This document shows, piece after piece, positions 59,134-64,000 of a stretch of 64,000 nt of DNA; positions within the stretch are counted from its first letter, which is position 1, and each line of letters opens with the position of its first letter. The notes beneath the pieces are model-generated. The model made no database searches. It was not told the DNA's origin and was given only the letters and a program-made list of their open reading frames with translations. The DNA comes from Devosia crocina. GTDB taxonomy: Bacteria > Pseudomonadota > Alphaproteobacteria > Rhizobiales > Devosiaceae. The stretch lies in NCBI RefSeq assembly GCF_900116545.1, contig NZ_FPCK01000004.1:248001-312000 (forward strand), in the 5' to 3' direction. A program made the position numbers and the translations under genes.

Positions 59134-60246
59134 TCATACCTCATAGAGATATGGAGTGCCGTCTGAATCCTCATTGAGGTGAATAGGAGACACCTCCAGG
59201 CCCTGCCTGCGAAGGTCCCAGATATAGATGATCGACAACGTCCCCTCTTTGCGGTTCCAGACAGGTACGCCGTGATAAGGCAGGACATCGGCCGGCAATG
59301 GCAGCGGACGCACGCCGATCCGTCCCGGGCGGGGCGAAACGGTCAGAGCCACCGCCTTGGGTGCATAGCGCTCGAGCAACTGGATCCGGTCGCGGGCTTC
59401 GAGGAATGCGCGATAGCGCACCACGCCTTCTGCCGACCGCGCGTCGAGCTTCTGGCGCAAGGCGGCGCCGGCGGGATCGTTGAGATAAGCCAGGCGAATA
59501 GCCTCGGGGCTTTCGGCAGTCACGTCGTTGAGATGGAAGGTCACCGGATAGGCAGCGGTGAGCGCATCGACGGTCGTGGCGTCGCCGCTGTCGCGACGGG
59601 CCTTGATATCCTTGGTCACCTCGTCCCAGAGCGCATGGAAGCCATCCACCTCGTCGGCAATCCGGCTAGTATCGTGGAGCTTGACATAGCGATCGTATCC
59701 AAACCGCGCAGCCGTTTCTTCAAGAGCGACGAAATAGGCGTCGGCGTCGGCGCGCGGCATGCCGTTCATCTCGTGGAAAGAGCCCTCGGCAAACACATGG
59801 ATCATGGCGCCAGGCTCATAGGCTTCGGCAATGGCCGCGCCGATCTGGTGCAGGCGCGCAAGCATCGACACCTCGCCGAAATCGGGCAGCTTGCGATTGG
59901 TCTTGAGCGGCACGGGTGCCTTGAAGGGGAAGCCTAGAATGGTGAAGCCGATCGGCTCGTTGCGCTCGATGAAATAGGCAAACTGCTCCTTCCAGTGGGT
60001 TCCCAGCTGCAGGATCCAGTCCGGATCGCCGAAGCAGACCGCCGGATCGGCGAAGAACTGCAGCAGCCGCTCGGGAAGCGACCCTGTCGCGGGGAGCTGG
60101 AGCTTGGGCGCGACGGCCTCGATCATGGGTGCGAAATAGTCTGCCTCGACGGTGCGGCCCGGCAGGAAGGTACTGGTCTCCTTGGTTTCGCTCAGCGATG
60201 CGAAGGGCTTGAAGGGAAAAACATAGGCGCTGGTCTTTTCAGACAT
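59134..60246 (-). CDS. Isocyanide-synthase-like (PvcA/DIT1 family) protein, paralogue 1
   Basis: 370 residues. It matches the isonitrile synthase family along its length: FTILGFPFKAPVPLKTNRKL, PDFGEVSMLARLHQIGAAIA, YEPGAMIHVFAEGSFHE, and a C-terminus AVALTVSPRPGRIGVRPLP then LPYHGVPVW. Known members (PvcA, IsnA) make an isonitrile from Tyr or Trp and ribulose 5-phosphate. The usual PvcB-type Fe/2-oxoglutarate partner is absent. It is the last gene of a leftward operon with TRAP subunits, a ROK kinase and paralogue 2. Its reaction is unknown and may differ from isonitrile formation. Confidence 0.8.
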   Translation of the reverse strand: MSEKTSAYVFPFKPFASLSETKETSTFLPGRTVEADYFAPMIEAVAPKLQLPATGSLPERLLQFFADPAVCFGDPDWILQLGTHWKEQFAYFIERNEPIGFTILGFPFKAPVPLKTNRKLPDFGEVSMLARLHQIGAAIAEAYEPGAMIHVFAEGSFHEMNGMPRADADAYFVALEETAARFGYDRYVKLHDTSRIADEVDGFHALWDEVTKDIKARRDSGDATTVDALTAAYPVTFHLNDVTAESPEAIRLAYLNDPAGAALRQKLDARSAEGVVRYRAFLEARDRIQLLERYAPKAVALTVSPRPGRIGVRPLPLPADVLPYHGVPVWNRKEGTLSIIYIWDLRRQGLEVSPIHLNEDSDGTPYLYEV

Positions 60247-60282
60247 CGGGATGGCTCTCTTTATGTGGATTGATTGTAGGAC

Positions 60283-61134
60283 CTAGACCAGGCCCCGGCA
60301 GGCCGCGGCCTCAAGCTGCGACACCACGATGGCATCGGGCTGGCAGGCGGGCTCGGCATGTTCGCGCACATAAGCACGGGTCAGGTCGATGAAATGGGTA
60401 GCCGCCTGCGCGACCGACCCGCAAAGCACGAAGGTCCTGGGATTGAAGTGGCGCGCCAGCATGACGAGGAGGCGGCCCAGATACTTCCCGATGATGGCGA
60501 AGGTCTCGGCGGCAGCGGCGTCGCTGCCGACCAAGCCGCTGATGTCCACAGCCGTGCGCGGCTGGCCCGACAGCCGCTCGTAGATCAGGGCAACTCCCCG
60601 GCCCGAGAGCAGGTGGTCCATGATCAGCCAGTCGCTGATTTCCTCGACGAAGAAGCGTTCCTGACTGATGAGCCCTGCCCCGCCGCGATAGCCGCGCATT
60701 ACGCTGCCGTCGTGATAGGCAAAGCCCGATCCTGATCCCAGATTGACGACCACCAGGGGCGCTGCATTATGGCCCTGTCCGAAGCGATATTCGCCCAAGG
60801 CCATGGCCTGCACATCGCTTTCGACCTGGTAGGACCGGTCGAAACGCCGCTGCAACATGTCGCCCAGATCGACCTCGATACGGCCGCCGAGCAGCGAGCT
60901 TTGCGTCAGGCGCGACTCGTGCACCGGCGCATTCCAGCTCAGTCCGATCTTACTGTCTGCCGCCTCGACATAGCGCTGGAAGAGGTCGAATGCAGCGTCG
61001 AGGAATTCCGGTCGGCCCGGCCCGAGGCTTGCTGTCGCCACCCGGTCACGGAAGACGAAGCTGCCGTCCGGGCGCATGCGACAAATGTCGATCTTGGTGC
61101 CACCCAGATCGAAGGCAATGGTCGTTTCAGCCAT
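60283..61134 (-). CDS. Atypical ROK-family sugar kinase
   Basis: 283 residues from the ATG at 61134, 1 bp after the paralogue 2 stop. The ATP phosphate loop is IAFDLGGTKIDI, the catalytic Asp is likely in VESDVQAMALGEYRFG (ENDANAAALGE in classic ROK), and a glycine-rich loop is VVVNLGSGSGFAYHDG. The CGCGxxGC zinc motif of ROK kinases is missing; the region reads GLISQERFFVEEISDW instead. It should phosphorylate a sugar-like substrate, possibly to feed the flanking synthase-like enzymes. A longer upstream frame lies inside the neighbour and is rejected. Confidence 0.8.
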   Translation of the reverse strand: MAETTIAFDLGGTKIDICRMRPDGSFVFRDRVATASLGPGRPEFLDAAFDLFQRYVEAADSKIGLSWNAPVHESRLTQSSLLGGRIEVDLGDMLQRRFDRSYQVESDVQAMALGEYRFGQGHNAAPLVVVNLGSGSGFAYHDGSVMRGYRGGAGLISQERFFVEEISDWLIMDHLLSGRGVALIYERLSGQPRTAVDISGLVGSDAAAAETFAIIGKYLGRLLVMLARHFNPRTFVLCGSVAQAATHFIDLTRAYVREHAEPACQPDAIVVSQLEAAACRGLV

Positions 61135-61135
61135 T

Positions 61136-62251
61136 TCAGCTCTCGATATAGGCGAAGGGCGCCGGATCGGTGTCGCCATCGAGACGCAGTGGCGTATAGC
61201 CCTTGCCGCTACGACGCAGGTCCCAAAGATAGCTGATATCCATGCCCTGCCCGTCGCGGGCGATGACGGTGACACCATGATAGGGCAGGATCTGTGCTGG
61301 AGGCGGCAAGGACCGCACGCCGAGCCGGCCGGGCCGCGGCGACACTGTCATCGCCAGTGCCTCCGGCGCGACGCGCTCGAGCAATTGCACCCGGTCTCGG
61401 GCTTCAAGAAAGGCGCGATAGGTGACGACACCGCTTTCGGCGCGTCGCTGGATGCTGTCGATCAGCTCCTGCGCCGCCGGGTCGCGGCGATAGGCCCGGG
61501 CCAGATCGAGATCGGCGACGCCGGGATTGGCCAAGTTATGGAAGCGCACCGGCAGCGCATCCCGGATGGCGTCGAGCACCTTCTGGTCGCCGGCATCGCG
61601 GCGCCTTTCGATATCCTTGGCCGTATCCGCCCAGACACCGGCGAAATCGGGATTGGCATCCACCACCGCGTTGAGGTCATGCAGCGCCACATGCTGGTTG
61701 AGACCAAACCGCACCAGGAGGTTCTCGAGCGAGGCGAAATAGACATCGGAGTCGGCGCGACTGACGCCGTTGAAGGCACCGAACGGGCCTTCGGTGAAAA
61801 CGTGCGATCTGGCACCCGGCGCATAAACGCGAGTAATGGCGCGACCGATCTGGTTGAGCCGGGCCAGCGACACCACTTCACCGAAATCGGCCAGTTTCCG
61901 GTTGGTCTTGAGCGGTACCGGCATCTTGTAGGGGAAGCCCAGTATGGTCATCTCGAGCATCCGGCCCTGGCTTGTGAAGCGCGCGATACGCTCGATCCAC
62001 TGTTCCCGAAGATCGGTCACGAAGGCCAGTTCGCCGAAGCGCACCGCATCGTCGGCGAAGATCGAAAAGATGGTTTCCTCGATCGTCGCGGCCGGCGTGA
62101 CGTTGATTTCCGGGGCAAAGCGTTCGAGCCAACTGGAATAGCCCTCGACAGGCAGTGTCTGCGGCTCGGAAAATCGTGCGTTTTCCTCAGCAATATTGAG
62201 ATGCAGGAAGGGACGGAAGGGATAGATATAGGGACTGGTCTTTTCGTTCAT
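61136..62251 (-). CDS. Isocyanide-synthase-like (PvcA/DIT1 family) protein, paralogue 2
   Basis: 371 residues from the ATG that overlaps the TRAP large-subunit stop (ATGA). Same motifs as paralogue 1 (MTILGFPYKMPVPLKTNRKL, ADFGEVVSLARLNQIGRAIT, YAPGARSHVFTEGPFGAFNG, ALAMTVSPRPGRLGVRSLPP, LPYHGVTV). The two are clearly homologous over their full length, starting alike (NEKTSPYIYPFRPF and SEKTSAYVFPFKPF), but differ at perhaps half of positions. Two divergent copies suggest a heteromer or two successive reactions. Confidence 0.8.
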   Translation of the reverse strand: MNEKTSPYIYPFRPFLHLNIAEENARFSEPQTLPVEGYSSWLERFAPEINVTPAATIEETIFSIFADDAVRFGELAFVTDLREQWIERIARFTSQGRMLEMTILGFPYKMPVPLKTNRKLADFGEVVSLARLNQIGRAITRVYAPGARSHVFTEGPFGAFNGVSRADSDVYFASLENLLVRFGLNQHVALHDLNAVVDANPDFAGVWADTAKDIERRRDAGDQKVLDAIRDALPVRFHNLANPGVADLDLARAYRRDPAAQELIDSIQRRAESGVVTYRAFLEARDRVQLLERVAPEALAMTVSPRPGRLGVRSLPPPAQILPYHGVTVIARDGQGMDISYLWDLRRSGKGYTPLRLDGDTDPAPFAYIES

Positions 62252-63540
62252 CTGCCTAGCCAGGTTGGAAGGGTGGTAACCAGCTGCGGGAAGATCACCA
62301 GCAGCGCGAGAATGGTGAAGAGCACCGCGTAGAACGGCAGCATTTCCTTGAGGAATGTCTCGATCCGACACCCCGTCATCGAGCACACCGTGAACATCAC
62401 GATGCCGACGGGCGGCGTCAGGGTCGAAAAGGTCAGCGTCACCACGACCAGCACGCCCATATGCACCGGGTCGATACCGAAGTGGGTGGCGATGCCGACC
62501 AGGATCGGCGCACCGATGATCATGACCGCGGCGCCCTCGATGACCATGCCGAGCAGGGTCAGGCCCAGGCACACGATCATCAGGATCACCGTGGGGCTGT
62601 CGCTGACGGTGCTGAGCCAGGTGATGATCTTGAGCGGCACCTGCTCGATGGCGAAGATGTAGGAAAAAGCGCCAGACGCACCGATGATGATCAACACGGT
62701 CGCGCTGGTCTTTGCAGTGTCCTTGAGCACGTCCCAGAGGTCCGCCAGCGACATGGTGCGATAGATGAACACGCTGACCAGCAGCGTGTAGATCGCCGCC
62801 ATCGCAGCCAGCTCAGTGATGGTGAAGAGGCCGGTGCGAATGCCGCCGACCAGGATGACCGGCATCATCAACGCCCAGAAGCAGTCTATGAAGGCGCGGC
62901 CTTTTTCGCCCCAGGTGCTCTTGCGTTCCTGGATCGAGCCATAGGCACGTATCCGCGAGATCACCGCAACAAGCGCCATGAGCGATACGGCGATGACGAG
63001 CGCCGGCACCACGCCGCCCAGGAACAGCGCCGCCACCGACACCTGGCCGAGCAGGCCATAGAGGATCAGCGAAGTCGACGGCGGCAGGATGGGCGCAATG
63101 ACCGAGGATGCCGCCGCAATGGCTGCGGAAAATCCGAGCGAATAGCCGCGCTTGCGCATCTGCGGCACGAGAATGCGTGAATCCACCGCCGCGTCGGCAA
63201 CCGCCGAACCCGACATGCTGCCCATGACGAGACTGTTGAGTACGCCCACCTGGGCAAGCCCACCCCGCCAATGTCCCACCAACACATAGGCAAAGGACAT
63301 GATCTTGTCGGCAATGCCGCCGCGCGCCATGACCGTGCCGGCCAGGATGAAAAACGGGATCGCCAGCAGCGGGAATGACCGCAGCGCGGTCTGCACCTGC
63401 TGCATCATTACCAGCGTCGAGAGCTCGGCATGACCCAGGAAGTAAATGAGTGCGGCGCCCAGTACGGCGTAGATCACCGGCACGCCCAGGACCATCAGCA
63501 GCATCATGCCGATGAGATCGAGAATGAGGAACAGGCTCAT
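62248..63540 (-). CDS. TRAP transporter large permease (DctM-like)
   Basis: 430 residues with about 12 hydrophobic helices. DctM features: FHILALPFFILAG-like segment AIPFFILAGTVMARGGIADK, SGSAVADAAVDSRILVPQMR, IAAASSVIAPILPPSTSLIL and PPVGIVMFTVCSMTG. It moves organic acids or sugar acids with sodium, using a periplasmic binding protein that is not in the window. ATGA overlaps with both neighbours. Confidence 0.93.
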   Translation of the reverse strand: MSLFLILDLIGMMLLMVLGVPVIYAVLGAALIYFLGHAELSTLVMMQQVQTALRSFPLLAIPFFILAGTVMARGGIADKIMSFAYVLVGHWRGGLAQVGVLNSLVMGSMSGSAVADAAVDSRILVPQMRKRGYSLGFSAAIAAASSVIAPILPPSTSLILYGLLGQVSVAALFLGGVVPALVIAVSLMALVAVISRIRAYGSIQERKSTWGEKGRAFIDCFWALMMPVILVGGIRTGLFTITELAAMAAIYTLLVSVFIYRTMSLADLWDVLKDTAKTSATVLIIIGASGAFSYIFAIEQVPLKIITWLSTVSDSPTVILMIVCLGLTLLGMVIEGAAVMIIGAPILVGIATHFGIDPVHMGVLVVVTLTFSTLTPPVGIVMFTVCSMTGCRIETFLKEMLPFYAVLFTILALLVIFPQLVTTLPTWLGR

Positions 63541-64000
63541 GGTTGGCGCCTTCCTGTGACGAAACCCACGCTCCGCCGCACATGGGCGAGCGCCATGAGG
63601 CCGAAGCTGATGGGGAAGATCATGTAGAAATAGCCCAGCGGCATCTCGAGCCCCTCCGAGACGCGGGTCCAGCTGCGCATCGTGTATTGCCAGGAACAGA
63701 CCGCCATAATCGCCGCAACGGCGCAGCAGAAAGCCTCGACGATGAGGCGCGCTGCTATGCGGGGTCCGCGTGCCCCGATCCGGTCGATGAAATCGACCTG
63801 GAAATGCGAGCCGGTGCGCGAGGCCCCTGCCGCGCCCAGGAAGATCATCCAGACGAAGGCATAGGTGGCTATTTCCACCCCGTCCGGGATCGTGCTGCGG
63901 AAGAAATTCCGCAGCACGATGTCGATGGTAATCATCGCTGTCACCAGCCCGATCAGCAGACCGGGCAAGGTGTCATCGATGATCGCCCCAAGGCGATCCA
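63537..64000 (-). CDS. TRAP transporter small permease (DctQ-like), 5' end beyond the window
   Basis: The frame is open to the last base of the window: upstream of the first possible TTG it reads LGAIIDDTLPGLL, which looks like the normal DctQ start, so the N-terminus lies beyond 64000. Four hydrophobic helices and the typical EIATYAFVWMIFLGAAGASR segment are seen. The solute-binding subunit gene is expected further right. Confidence 0.88.
   Translation of the reverse strand, partial: DRLGAIIDDTLPGLLIGLVTAMITIDIVLRNFFRSTIPDGVEIATYAFVWMIFLGAAGASRTGSHFQVDFIDRIGARGPRIAARLIVEAFCCAVAAIMAVCSWQYTMRSWTRVSEGLEMPLGYFYMIFPISFGLMALAHVRRSVGFVTGRRQP

Overview
The window looks like chromosomal DNA of a high-GC alphaproteobacterium, most likely Hyphomicrobiales and perhaps Devosiaceae. 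This is an inference from gene content and operon style: an aquaglyceroporin-type ars operon, an AztABCD zinc system, a COG0523 (CobW) pair, many ATGA start/stop overlaps and purine-rich ribosome binding sites. No rRNA, complete tRNA or CRISPR array was seen. One tRNA 3' end fragment is present.

Layout. 1-3.05 kb: the end of an iron/thiamine-type ABC transporter (permease, ATPase) coupled to a Nudix hydrolase. 3.1-6.6 kb: a periplasmic repeat protein, a mercuric-reductase-like flavoprotein and a small secreted protein. 6.9-9.9 kb: a tRNA-Ser 3' scar followed by a SIR2 plus P-loop NTPase gene, probably phage defence. 10.1-17.8 kb: a zinc starvation locus, with zur, a COG0523 GTPase and a Cys-tailed XRE regulator running left, and aztABC, an aztD-zinT fusion and a second COG0523 GTPase running right from a shared Zur-type operator. 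18.1-21.3 kb: a PadR regulator under a perfect 18-bp inverted repeat, its membrane partner, a hydrolase and a quinone-reductase-like protein. 21.5-26.7 kb: a leftward accessory cassette (XRE, GIY-YIG protein, soluble AAA+ M41 protease, small protein, ParA, RHH protein) bordered by palindromes and iteron-like repeats. 26.9-29.1 kb: an IS91-type element with a tyrosine recombinase.

29.5-38 kb: a LysE exporter, a hybrid kinase / SUOX-fold / HD-GYP signalling operon, ROK and LuxR regulators, and a globin-coupled chemoreceptor. 38.2-42.8 kb: arsenic resistance (arsR, two unrelated arsenate reductases, aqpS, arsH, an MFS transporter and a DUF6428-like gene). 43-49.3 kb: a small solo tyrosine recombinase, a frameshifted GAF histidine kinase, a response regulator, cspA, several very small genes and a transglutaminase. 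49.5-57.8 kb: alaE, a CPBP protease, LysR, and a pirin / DUF5996-GNAT / DUF2934 / LLM flavoenzyme operon, then a DHFR-like protein. 58.1-58.7 kb: a second, about 91% identical copy of the solo recombinase. 59.1-64 kb: a leftward operon of TRAP transporter subunits, two isocyanide-synthase (PvcA/DIT1) paralogues and an atypical ROK kinase between them.

The most novel-looking unit is the TRAP / isocyanide-synthase-like / ROK / isocyanide-synthase-like operon, which lacks the usual partners of PvcA. Next come the AztD-ZinT fusion, the ParA / AAA-M41 / GIY-YIG cassette, and a dispersed intergenic repeat family whose core also lies upstream of both solo recombinase genes.
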